A program made the position numbers and the translations under genes. The notes below the pieces were generated by a model. It did not search any database. It saw only the letters and a program-made list of their open reading frames with translations, and was not told the DNA's origin. A stretch of 64,000 nt of DNA from Pseudomonas haemolytica (GTDB lineage: Bacteria > Pseudomonadota > Gammaproteobacteria > Pseudomonadales > Pseudomonadaceae): assembly GCF_009659625.1 (NCBI RefSeq), contig NZ_VOIW01000005.1, positions 186,001 to 250,000 on the forward strand, read 5' to 3'. Shown piece after piece: positions 17,021-24,884 of this stretch (position 1 is its first letter; every line of letters starts with the position of its first letter).

Positions 17021-17156
17021 GAAGCTGTTTTCAAAGTTTTACGCCTGCAGAACGGAGCTGATGAGGGTTGGCGCGGGCTCTGACCTACCGGGTCGAACCT
17101 GCGCCAACACCGTTCTGAAGGAACGACTGTGCTCGTGACGCTTTGAAAACAGCTTC
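17021..17156. other. Nested inverted repeat of 136 bp (candidate structured RNA, leader or small element)
   Basis: Three pairs of arms are nested. GAAGCTGTTTTCAAAG (17021-17036) matches CTTTGAAAACAGCTTC (17141-17156) with no mismatch. CAGAACGG (17048-17055) matches CCGTTCTG (17110-17117). GTTGGCGC (17067-17074) matches GCGCCAAC (17101-17108). It lies in the 395-bp gap between acnB and the divergent DUF1289 gene, on the 5' side of acnB. It does not resemble the REP doublets. An independent small RNA, an acnB 5' leader or a miniature element with 16-bp ends are all possible. Confidence 0.6.
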
Positions 17157-17212
17157 CAGCGGATTATTGGCGCCTTACAAGGCCGGGTGATTCTACGGCA
17201 AAAAAAAACTAA

Positions 17213-17225
17213 AGGTAAGTTACCT
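17213..17225. promoter_or_regulatory. Palindrome AGGTAAGTTACCT between acnB and the DUF1289 gene
   Basis: A perfect 6+1+6 palindrome in an AT-rich stretch about 80 bases before the DUF1289 start; a possible operator for either divergent gene. The binding protein is unknown. Confidence 0.35.
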
Positions 17226-17304
17226 AACCAAGTTTGCGGGGTGATCAACCTTAGACAAAGGGCTAACATGGCGCACTGTTTCGCTGATTTGCGTGTCGTT
17301 GCCC

Positions 17305-17775
17305 ATGCCCAACCAAACTATCAAGACCCCCTGCGTCGGCCTGTGCTCCACGGTCTACGGCGATCTCGTGTGCCGCGGCTGCAAGCGCTTCCACCACGAA
17401 GTGATCCAGTGGAATGGCTATAACGAAGAAGAAAAACGCGCCGTCTGGCTCAGGCTTGAGCAACTGCTGGTACAGGTGATGGCCGGCAAAGTGGAAGTCT
17501 TCGACCCCAAGACCCTGCGCGGGCAGCTGGAGCAACGCAAGATTCGCTTTGTGCCGCACCAGTCCGAGTATTGCTGGGCCTACCAGTTGATCGCGCGCGG
17601 GGCGCGGGTGATCAATAATCTGGAGGCGTATGGCATGGTGCTGTTGCCGGAGTTTCGCGACTGGCCCTTACCGGACCTGCGCGATGCCATTGATCGTGAG
17701 TTTTTCATCTTGTCCGAAGCGCATTACCAGCGCTATATCGCCCCGGCTTTCCTGAAAGATTCGCTATCCACCTGA
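17305..17775 (+). CDS. DUF1289 domain-containing protein
   Basis: A 156-residue cytoplasmic protein. The N-terminal DUF1289 module (about 5-55) shows the cysteine pattern TPCVGLCSTVYGDLVCRGCKR, suggestive of metal or Fe-S binding, followed by a helical region. The C-terminal part (FVPHQSEYCWAYQLIARGA) is the longer pseudomonad version. ATG 17305 fits the family start; a GTG at 17293 is also possible, and neither has a clear ribosome site. The function is unknown in the literature I recall. It is divergent from acnB. Confidence 0.82.
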   Translation: MPNQTIKTPCVGLCSTVYGDLVCRGCKRFHHEVIQWNGYNEEEKRAVWLRLEQLLVQVMAGKVEVFDPKTLRGQLEQRKIRFVPHQSEYCWAYQLIARGARVINNLEAYGMVLLPEFRDWPLPDLRDAIDREFFILSEAHYQRYIAPAFLKDSLST

Positions 17776-17787
17776 CAGCATGCATCC

Positions 17788-17882
17788 AAATGTGGGAGGG
17801 GGCTTGCTCCCGATTGCGGTGGGTCAGTGAAGGATGGGCTGACTGACACGCTGCTATCGGGAGCAAGCCCCCTCCCACATTT
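17788..17882. repeat. REP doublet (REPIN-like), GGGAGGGGGCTTGCTCCC type
   Basis: A 27-bp perfect inverted repeat beginning AAATGTGGGAGGGGGCTTGC faces its complement across about 40 bases, between two convergent genes. Confidence 0.9.
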
Positions 17883-17898
17883 TGCCCTTCACTGTTCT

Positions 17899-18762
17899 TC
17901 AGGGCTTGGTCGCAAGCTCTTGCAGGTGATCCATCAACGTCTGTGGCTTGAGCACCAGCACATCGCTTTCCACCGCATCGAGCACCACCTCCGCGGTATT
18001 GCCGATCAATGCCCCGGAAATCCCGGTGCGCGCCACGGTGCCGATGATGGTCACCGCCGCCTGCAACTGATGGGCAATATGCGGGATCAACACATCCGCC
18101 GGGCCTTCCTTGATATGCAGGTGTGCGTCATCGACGTCGAACTCGGCCTGGAATGCCTTGCACTGCTCGCGATAGCGCGCCTCGATGGTTTCCTTGAGCT
18201 GGAAGGTCGGGTCCGCCGCTGACAGCATCGGCGACGGGTGGGCACTGATCACGTGCAATTGCGCCTTGGCCAGGCTGGCGATATCAAAGCCGTGGTCGAT
18301 GATCGAGTTGTGCAGCGAGCGGTGTTCGCTGTCTGTATTGCCCACATCGATGGCCGCCAGAATCACGCCGCCGGCCCATGGCGTGGAGGTCTTGACCAGC
18401 AGCACCGGCGTCGGGCAATAGCGCAGCAGCTTCCAGTCCGCCGGGGTCAGAAGGGCCTTTTTCAGCGGGCTGTCGGGGAAGTGCTGCTTGATCACCAGGC
18501 CGCAGCCCTCGGCCTGCTGCACATCGATGATGGTTTCATGCAGGCTGTCGTTCCACGCCTGTTCGGTGGTAACGCTGTAGCCGTCTTCCTGCAGCCCGGA
18601 CTTGAGCAGGCTTAACAGCGCGGAATGCTCGTGCTTTTTGTCGCAGACCAGCAAGTGCAGGTGCGCGCCGGTCACTCCGGCAATCAGCTTGGCACGCTTG
18701 AGGGCCAGGCTTTCCGAATGCTCGGGCTCGATGACCACCAGGATGCTGCGGATGGCTTGCAT
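17899..18762 (-). CDS. Tandem universal stress protein (UspA/UspE type)
   Basis: A 287-residue cytoplasmic protein made of two UspA domains, the architecture of E. coli UspE. The first (about 1-140) starts MQAIRSILVVIEPEH and ends YCPTPVLLVKT. The second (about 150-285) has VILAAIDVGN and ends SDVLVLKP. The nucleotide-binding G-x2-G-x9-G pattern is partly present in the second (GTVARTGISGALIGNTAE). GGAG precedes ATG 18762 by 10 bases. The long frame upstream of this start is the antisense of miaE. It probably aids survival under stress or oxygen limitation; the stimulus is not shown by the sequence. Confidence 0.88.
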   Translation of the reverse strand: MQAIRSILVVIEPEHSESLALKRAKLIAGVTGAHLHLLVCDKKHEHSALLSLLKSGLQEDGYSVTTEQAWNDSLHETIIDVQQAEGCGLVIKQHFPDSPLKKALLTPADWKLLRYCPTPVLLVKTSTPWAGGVILAAIDVGNTDSEHRSLHNSIIDHGFDIASLAKAQLHVISAHPSPMLSAADPTFQLKETIEARYREQCKAFQAEFDVDDAHLHIKEGPADVLIPHIAHQLQAAVTIIGTVARTGISGALIGNTAEVVLDAVESDVLVLKPQTLMDHLQELATKP

Positions 18763-18909
18763 GATCGGGTTCTCCAGGAAGGGGCGTGCAACAACTATAG
18801 TTGCTGCCTGCCAGACGTCATGTTGATACACATCAAGGCCGGTGGCTGGTGGTCTGCGGCGGGGTCGGTATAATCGGCGCCCTTTTGTGATCCTTTGCCC
18901 GTGAGCCCG

Positions 18910-19512
18910 ATGAACCTGCCCGAAATCCACGAATTCCTCGGCTGCCGCACCCCCGACGCCTGGGTCCAGGCCGCCCTGGCCGATCAGGACACCCTGCTGA
19001 TCGACCACAAGAACTGCGAATTCAAAGCCGCCAGCACCGCCCTGAGCCTGATGGCCAAGTACCACGGCCACGTTGACCTGATCAGCATGATGTCGCGCCT
19101 GGCCCGCGAAGAGCTGGTGCACCACGAACAAGTCATGCGCCTGATAAAAAAACGCAAGGTCGAGCTGCGCCAACTGCACGCCGGTCGTTATGCCTCGGGT
19201 TTGCGCAAGGTGGTGCGCAGCCATGAGCCGGTCAAGCTGGTGGATACCCTGGTGGTCGGCGCTTTTATCGAGGCGCGCAGTTGCGAGCGTTTCGAAGCGC
19301 TGGCGCCCCATCTGGACGAAGAACTCGGCAAGTTCTACTTCGGTTTGCTGAAAAGCGAGGCGCGGCACTTCCAGGGTTACCTGAAGCTGGCCTACCAGTA
19401 CGGTGATGCCAAGGATATCGCCCAGGTCATCGAGCGGGTTAGGGCAGCCGAACAGGAACTGATCGAATCACCCGACGTCGAGTTCCGCTTTCACAGTGGC
19501 GTGCCAGCCTGA
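18910..19512 (+). CDS. miaE: tRNA-(ms2io6A)-hydroxylase
   Basis: A 200-residue non-haem diiron monooxygenase that hydroxylates the isopentenyl group of 2-methylthio-N6-isopentenyladenosine at tRNA position 37. The four-helix bundle carries the ligands in HKNCEFKAASTALSLMAKYH and in EELVHHEQVM, with the second half-set in FIEARSCERFEAL and SEARHFQGYL. Length matches the pseudomonad form. ATG 18910 is chosen by family start (MNLPEIHEFL); GTG 18901 is possible. It is divergent from the stress protein gene. Its 3' end overlaps a decayed MFS gene on the other strand. Confidence 0.93.
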   Translation: MNLPEIHEFLGCRTPDAWVQAALADQDTLLIDHKNCEFKAASTALSLMAKYHGHVDLISMMSRLAREELVHHEQVMRLIKKRKVELRQLHAGRYASGLRKVVRSHEPVKLVDTLVVGAFIEARSCERFEALAPHLDEELGKFYFGLLKSEARHFQGYLKLAYQYGDAKDIAQVIERVRAAEQELIESPDVEFRFHSGVPA

Positions 19513-19962
19513 GGCCACGGCCACGCCGATCAAGGCGGTGATACCGGCCAGCAGCAGAATCACCGTTTGCATGCCCAGAGGCGCGGCCAGCACGGCAATC
19601 GTCAGGCCCGCCAATGGCTGGGCCAGGTTGTTGAGCAAGGTAATCACCCCCACCGTCTTGCCGAAATCCTGCACTGGAATAACCCGTTGACGGGTGCTGC
19701 GCAGGTACACGTTGAACATCTTGTCGAAGCCGGTCACCAGCAGGAAGCCCACGGCGTAAGCCCCTACGCCGGGGCTGACGGCGGTGATCAGCGCGCCGAC
19801 GGCAATCATCGTATACGACAGCCCTCCCATGACTTTCAGCGGCATTGAAGAGCGCGCCAGGTAAAACAGAATGCCGATGGTGACCACCGCACCAGCGGCT
19901 TGCAGCAGGGCAGAGCTCCCTGTGAATGGCGTTAAAGATTGCGGGTAATTTGTTAAAAACTC
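19468..19962 (-). pseudogene. MFS transporter, C-terminal half only
   Basis: The frame is open for 164 codons from a stop at 19963 and encodes only the last ~160 residues of an MFS permease: SSALLQAAGAVVTIGILFYL, a loop with ARSSMPLKVMGG, then three further membrane helices. A full member has about 390-400 residues, so the N-terminal six helices are missing. The sequence before the fragment is the promoter region of the neighbouring two-component system. The C-terminal end overlaps miaE by 45 bases tail to tail. A start codon exists only inside (GTG 19887). The reading frame has stayed open, so the truncation may be recent. Confidence 0.75.
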
Positions 19963-19992
19963 TTAAAAGCATGAAGCTTCGTCGGCGCGTAC

Positions 19993-20031
19993 TGGCCAGC
20001 TGCTTCTGTTGGCCAGCTTGCCACCTATAAT
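19993..20031 (+). promoter_or_regulatory. Promoter region of the response regulator/kinase operon
   Basis: A consensus -10 TATAAT is at 20026-20031. Upstream, the direct repeat TGGCCAGCT occurs at 19993-20001 and 20010-20018 (17-base period), covering the -35 zone. Repeats spaced like this are typical of OmpR-type regulator sites, so autoregulation is possible. Confidence 0.45.
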
Positions 20032-20068
20032 GCGCACACTTCAATCCGCGCATCCACACTGAGAACTT

Positions 20069-20776
20069 ATGGAAAACCTGGGTCTGGGCAAGGTCCTGCT
20101 CGTTGAGGACGATGAAAAGCTGGCAGGGCTGATCGCGCATTTTCTGTCGCAACATGGTTTCGAGGTGCGGGTGGTGCACCGGGGCGATAAAGCCTTGGCG
20201 GCCTTCCTGGACTTCAAGCCGAAGATGGTCGTGCTCGACCTGATGCTGCCGGGCCAGAGCGGGCTGCATGTGTGCCGCGAGATTCGCAATGTGTCGGATA
20301 CGCCCATCGTGATCCTCACCGCCAAGGAGGACGACCTGGACCATATCCTCGGCCTTGAGTCCGGTGCTGACGACTACGTGATCAAGCCGATCAAGCCACC
20401 GGTGCTGCTGGCGCGCTTGCGTGCCTTGCAGCGCCGTCAAGTGCCCGAGCCCACCGTGCGCGGTGCGCTGGAGTTTGGCCGTTTGTCGATCGATCGCAGT
20501 TGCCGAGTGGTCAGCCTGGGTGGCGAGAAGATCGACCTCACTACCATGGAATTTGAATTGCTGTGGTTGCTGGCCAGCAGCTCGGGCAAGATCCTCTCCC
20601 GCGACGACATCCTCAACCGCATGCGCGGCATTGCCTTCGACGGGCTCAACCGCAGCGTCGACGTCTACATCAGCAAGTTGCGCGGCAAACTCAACGACAA
20701 CCCTCGCGAGCCGGTGTGCATCAAGACCATCTGGGGCAAGGGGTACCTGTTCAATCCGTTCGCGTGGGAGGTTTAG
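20069..20776 (+). CDS. OmpR-family response regulator (RstA-like)
   Basis: A 235-residue regulator. The receiver domain (about 8-120) has the acidic pocket LVEDDEKL, the phospho-acceptor Asp in VVLDLMLPG, Thr in ILTAKEDD and Lys in DDYVIKPIKP. The winged-helix DNA-binding domain (about 135-233) has LTTMEFELLWLLASSSGKIL and SVDVYISKLRGKL. It is joined to the sensor kinase gene with no gap (stop 20776, start 20777), which implies one operon. RstA is the closest match by feel, but the signal is not known. Confidence 0.9.
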   Translation: MENLGLGKVLLVEDDEKLAGLIAHFLSQHGFEVRVVHRGDKALAAFLDFKPKMVVLDLMLPGQSGLHVCREIRNVSDTPIVILTAKEDDLDHILGLESGADDYVIKPIKPPVLLARLRALQRRQVPEPTVRGALEFGRLSIDRSCRVVSLGGEKIDLTTMEFELLWLLASSSGKILSRDDILNRMRGIAFDGLNRSVDVYISKLRGKLNDNPREPVCIKTIWGKGYLFNPFAWEV

Positions 20777-22054
20777 ATGCTGCGCTTGTATCTGCGCCTC
20801 TATGTCATCCTTGCGCTCGGCCTGGCCGCGTCCATCTGGCTAGTCAACTTCGGCCTGGACGCGTACATGCCCGAGTCCAACGAGACCTATAACCGTGAAG
20901 CCCTGCGCGGCCCGGCATGGGCCCTGGTGCAACAGTTGCAACCGCTGCAGGGTGAGGCGCGCCAGGCTCGTCTGGATGAACTGCAACCGCATTATGGCTT
21001 GCGCCTGAAACTGGTACAGCGCGACGCCCAGCACCTGAACGAGCGCGAACGCAAACTCCTGGCGAGTGACCAGGTGGTGGTACGCGAGGACTTCATGAAG
21101 TTCCTGGCCCCCATCGACAACGGCCCGCAATTGCTTGAAATCAGACTGCCGGAAGAGCCCAGATGGCTGTACCTGTGGGCCTATGGCTTACTCGGCGCAG
21201 GCCTGGCCATCGTCCTGTATTTCTGGGTGCGCCCGCACTGGCGCGACCTGGAGCACATCCGCCTGGCGGCGCAACGCTTCGGTGACAACGATCTGGGTTC
21301 GCGCATCCTGCTGCCGCGTCGTTCCACCGTGCGCGAACTGGCCGGGCATTTCAACCAAATGGCCGAGCGCATTGAAAGCCTGATCGCCAACCAGCGTGAA
21401 CTGACCAACGCTGTGTCCCATGAATTGCGCACGCCGATTGCGCGCTTGTCGTTCGAACTCGACCAGCTCAGGCAGCAAAGCGACCCACGCCAGTGTCGCG
21501 AGCTGATCAGCGATATGTACGCCGACCTCGGCGAGCTGGAGGAAATGGTCTCCGAGCTGTTGACCTATGCCAGCCTGGAGCGCGGCGCCACCCAGGTCAC
21601 CCGTGAGAATATCGAGGCCCATAGCTGGCTTGACAGCGTGATCGGCAGCGTAGCCCTGGAAGCCGAGGCAGAAGGGGTGCAGTTGTCACTGCGCACCTGT
21701 GAAGTCGACTTTATCCAGATCGAGCCACGCTTCATGGCGCGGGCGGTGATCAACCTGCTGCGCAACGCCATTCGTTATGCCGACCGCCGCGTAGAAGTGT
21801 CGCTGGTCAAGTTCGGCAGCGGTTACGAAGTACGGGTCAATGACGATGGGCCGGGCGTGCCGTTGGAGGGGCGCACCAAGATCTTCGAACCCTTCCTGCG
21901 CCTCGACGCCAGTCGCGATCGCCGTACAGGCGGGTTTGGGTTGGGCCTCGCGTTGGTCAAGCGCGTGAGCCAGTGGCATGGCGGGCAGGTGGAAGTGCTG
22001 GATTCGGAGTGGGGCGGGGCGTCGTTTCGGATGACCTGGGCGTATGCCGAGTAA
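20777..22054 (+). CDS. Sensor histidine kinase (RstB-like)
   Basis: A 425-residue inner-membrane kinase. Transmembrane segment 1 (about 7-27) and 2 (about 133-153) frame a periplasmic sensor of ~105 residues. HAMP follows, then the phospho-acceptor His in NAVSHELRTPIARL (about residue 216), and the ATPase domain with the N box (INLLRNAIRYAD), the G1 box (VNDDGPGVP) and the G2 box (GGFGLGLALVKR). All kinase boxes are intact. It shares an operon with the response regulator. The small sensor domain has no recognised ligand motif. Confidence 0.9.
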   Translation: MLRLYLRLYVILALGLAASIWLVNFGLDAYMPESNETYNREALRGPAWALVQQLQPLQGEARQARLDELQPHYGLRLKLVQRDAQHLNERERKLLASDQVVVREDFMKFLAPIDNGPQLLEIRLPEEPRWLYLWAYGLLGAGLAIVLYFWVRPHWRDLEHIRLAAQRFGDNDLGSRILLPRRSTVRELAGHFNQMAERIESLIANQRELTNAVSHELRTPIARLSFELDQLRQQSDPRQCRELISDMYADLGELEEMVSELLTYASLERGATQVTRENIEAHSWLDSVIGSVALEAEAEGVQLSLRTCEVDFIQIEPRFMARAVINLLRNAIRYADRRVEVSLVKFGSGYEVRVNDDGPGVPLEGRTKIFEPFLRLDASRDRRTGGFGLGLALVKRVSQWHGGQVEVLDSEWGGASFRMTWAYAE

Positions 22055-22078
22055 CACTTTTTGAATACTGCGCAGGCT

Positions 22079-22113
22079 AAATGTGGGAGGGAGCAAGCCC
22101 CCTCCCACATTTT
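22079..22113. repeat. Single REP palindrome
   Basis: A compact palindrome TGTGGGAGGGAGCAAG/CCCCCTCCCACA with flanking A and T runs, 25 bases after the kinase stop. It may also act as terminator for the convergent genes. Confidence 0.75.
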
Positions 22114-22135
22114 CCAATTGGTTTACCAACATTAA

Positions 22136-22927
22136 TCAGAAGGTGTATTCCAGCGCCCCGATCACCGACGTCTGCAACCGCCGCTCCACAATCGGGCTCT
22201 TGCCCGCTTCATCCGCCAGGTATTGCACATCCAGCAGCGTCGAGAACTGGGTGTGCTCACTGATCGGCACGCTCCACACCAGGTTCATGCCATTGCTGAT
22301 ATTACCCGCGCCGGCCTTGTATTCCTTGAAGCGGCTGCGCGCCGCCTGGCCGGTGGTCACGCCGTACCAGGTCTGCAGGTAGTCACGGTCACCGAAGTGG
22401 CTGTTGAGGCTGGCATCGACCGAGCCGAAGCGGCCTTCATACAGGTTGGTGCCCAGGCTCAACTCCAGGTGGGTGTAGGCTTTGCCGGTGTCTTTGTGAT
22501 CATCCTCCTTGAGCGCATGCTCCAGGGTAGCGCCGATGATCACACCACCCAGGTTGTAGGCGGCGCTCACGCCCACTTGCGGGCGTGATTTGATCTCGCC
22601 CATACCTTTAAGGCGTTTGGAGCCGGCATGCATGCTCTCGTTTTTATCCTTGCGTGAGCTGCTGGCGCCGACATAGGCGCTAAAGCTCAAGGCGTTGCCT
22701 TCGTAGCCCCAGCCCAGGCCCTTGTCGGTGTCGAGGAAAAACCCCCAGGGGCTGACGATTTGGCCGCCCAGCAGCGGCGCGGTCATGCGTTCGTCGCTGC
22801 CACTGTAGCGGGGCGCGTTGGCCACGCCGGCCTTGAGGCTGTATTCCCAGTCTTCGGCGAGCGCAGTGTCGGCAGCGGCGAGCAGGCATAGTGAGGTCAA
22901 TGACAGGCACAGGTTTTTTGAGCGCAT
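22136..22927 (-). CDS. MipA/OmpV family outer-membrane protein
   Basis: A 263-residue outer-membrane beta-barrel. A signal peptide (about 1-24, ending ADTALAE) is followed by the family opening WEYSLKAGVANAPRYSGSDE and strands ending VIGALEYTF with the aromatic C-terminal residue needed for BAM insertion. MipA homologues scaffold murein enzymes in E. coli, while OmpV-like ones are porin-like. It is encoded directly downstream of a penicillin-binding-protein-like lipoprotein, with ampC also nearby, so a cell-envelope theme is plausible. Confidence 0.88.
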   Translation of the reverse strand: MRSKNLCLSLTSLCLLAAADTALAEDWEYSLKAGVANAPRYSGSDERMTAPLLGGQIVSPWGFFLDTDKGLGWGYEGNALSFSAYVGASSSRKDKNESMHAGSKRLKGMGEIKSRPQVGVSAAYNLGGVIIGATLEHALKEDDHKDTGKAYTHLELSLGTNLYEGRFGSVDASLNSHFGDRDYLQTWYGVTTGQAARSRFKEYKAGAGNISNGMNLVWSVPISEHTQFSTLLDVQYLADEAGKSPIVERRLQTSVIGALEYTF

Positions 22928-22944
22928 CAGGGTGTTCTTCCAGG

Positions 22945-24768
22945 TTAGAAATTCAAAGGTGTGTGGGGTGAATGCGTGCGTTTGAAGGAGTAGCCCGAAG
23001 CGCTCAGGCCGTTGACCTGGCGGCTGACGGTGTCGCCCAGGCCGTAGCCGCTGCCGGCCAGCACCGCGTGGGCATTGTCGACGGGCAGCAGGATGTAGTC
23101 GGTCAGCGGCTCGTCATGCAACTGGCCGCGTATCACCAGGAAGCCTTCTTCCAGGCGCACGCTGATACCGCTCAATGGCGCGTCGGGTTCATGGCTGTTG
23201 AGTACCTGGTAGGTGCCGATAGTGTCGGCCCAGGTCGTGGACAAAGGCGGCGCTTCGATGCGCTCGCCAATGGCGATGCGTTGGCCGTGGCTACGCGCAG
23301 TCAGCATCTGCCGGCCTTGTACCGTGACCACGTCCAGCTGTACGCGGCCCAAGTCGCCCAGGTCCTTGAGCCAGAAGCCCAGGACTTTTTTCTGGGCGCG
23401 TAGCCAGCCTTGCTCGTCGCGCAACAACTCAAAGGTGTAGCCGGCCAGTTCGCCTGCCAGGTGTTCGTGGTCATCCTTGATGCGGAACACGCCCCAGGCG
23501 GTCGCGTAAAATCCCGACAGACGCTTGCGGTCGACCGCCGCTGGTACATGGCGCAGCTTGAGGCCGTGGCTGGGCGCCTGGCAGTCGTCGGCGCAGACGG
23601 CCTTGCCGGTCTGCGCCTCGAGCATCAGGCGCAGGCTGTCGGTGGACAGCGACACCACCATTTCTTCGGCATTGCTGTCGTTGGCCATGATGATCACGGC
23701 CAGTTGCTGGTCCGGCAGCAGGGTCAGTTGCGCGGCGAAATCATCACCGCCACCGCTGTGCTGATAGGTGCGCACGCCAGGCCCGACCGGCTCGTCACCG
23801 CACGGCGCGAGGAACCAGCCCAGGCCCATCTGGCAGTCGAAATCCAAGGCGTTACCGGTGTTTTGCTGGGTGAACATTGCGTCAATCGACGCGCTGTCCA
23901 GCACCTGGTTGCGTTTGTAGGTACCTTTGGCGAACAGCATCTGCACATAGTGGCTGAGGTCCTTGGGGCTGGCCCACAAGCCGCCGGCAGCAAGGTCACG
24001 CACCTGGGCGTCGGTGCTGGCGTTGCCATTCTCATAGCCCAGGGCGCGGAAGCTCAATTGCGCGCCGGTGCCGACGAAACTGGACTGGTTCATCTGCAGG
24101 GGTTTGAACAGGCTGCTTTGCAGTTGGGCCTCGAAAGGCTTGCCGCTGCTGCGCTCAATGGCGGCACCCACCAGCGAATAGCCGAGGTTGGAGTAAGCCA
24201 CCTGGGAACCCGGCAGGCTGCTCAGCCACACGCCCGATACGCGCATCGGCATCTGCCCCATGGCGTAAGTGCTGCGCAGGTCACGCAGATGTTCGCTGGG
24301 TAAGCCGGATTGATGGCTGAGCAAACGCCGCAACGTGATCGCACGATCCGCTTCGGCCTGGTCGCTATGAAAGCGTGAGCGTACGTAGAATTCGCGCAGG
24401 GTGTGCTGGATCGGCGCATCCAGCGCCAGGCGCTGTTGCTCCACCAGTTGCAGCGCCGCTGTGGCGGTGATCAGCTTGGAAATGCCGCCGGCCCGAAAGG
24501 CTGTGTTGGGCGTGACCGGCACACCCTGGGCCTTGTCGGCCAAGCCGAAGCCGCGGGCCCAGATCAACTCCTGGCCATTGACCAGGGCAATCGACAAGCC
24601 CGCCACATTTTCCCGGGCCATCTCCCGGGGAATGCGGGTTTGCAGGTAACGGATGATTGCGCCGTAATCGCCTTTTTGAATCGGCGGCGGGGCAGGCGGT
24701 TGCGAGTGGCAACCGATACTGCCTAGCAGGCAACCCAACAGCGGAATACCGCGCAATGTGCGAAACAT
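22945..24768 (-). CDS. Serine-hydrolase-like (class C beta-lactamase fold) lipoprotein with altered nucleophile
   Basis: A 607-residue protein with a lipoprotein-type signal ending at Cys20 (LLGSIGC), a class C beta-lactamase/DD-peptidase-type domain (about 30-380) and a C-terminal beta-rich region (about 400-607) as in other PBP-like hydrolases. The Tyr motif YSN (about residue 192) and the third-box equivalent HSGGG (about 340) are present. At the first box, where AmpC reads GSVSK, this protein reads GGISK: the nucleophilic serine position (residue 95) is glycine, although the Lys is kept. ATG 24768 is chosen; GTG 24777 is possible. It precedes mipA by 17 bases. Confidence 0.85.
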   Translation of the reverse strand: MFRTLRGIPLLGCLLGSIGCHSQPPAPPPIQKGDYGAIIRYLQTRIPREMARENVAGLSIALVNGQELIWARGFGLADKAQGVPVTPNTAFRAGGISKLITATAALQLVEQQRLALDAPIQHTLREFYVRSRFHSDQAEADRAITLRRLLSHQSGLPSEHLRDLRSTYAMGQMPMRVSGVWLSSLPGSQVAYSNLGYSLVGAAIERSSGKPFEAQLQSSLFKPLQMNQSSFVGTGAQLSFRALGYENGNASTDAQVRDLAAGGLWASPKDLSHYVQMLFAKGTYKRNQVLDSASIDAMFTQQNTGNALDFDCQMGLGWFLAPCGDEPVGPGVRTYQHSGGGDDFAAQLTLLPDQQLAVIIMANDSNAEEMVVSLSTDSLRLMLEAQTGKAVCADDCQAPSHGLKLRHVPAAVDRKRLSGFYATAWGVFRIKDDHEHLAGELAGYTFELLRDEQGWLRAQKKVLGFWLKDLGDLGRVQLDVVTVQGRQMLTARSHGQRIAIGERIEAPPLSTTWADTIGTYQVLNSHEPDAPLSGISVRLEEGFLVIRGQLHDEPLTDYILLPVDNAHAVLAGSGYGLGDTVSRQVNGLSASGYSFKRTHSPHTPLNF

Positions 24769-24884
24769 GAAGAGCACCCGAATGGTGGTTTGGATGCTCG
24801 AATGCTAGGGCCGTGGGGGCCAACAATCTTTGAGTGCTTTGTCGGTAAACTGTCAAAGACTGTTAATTGCTGATTTTTTCGGCG

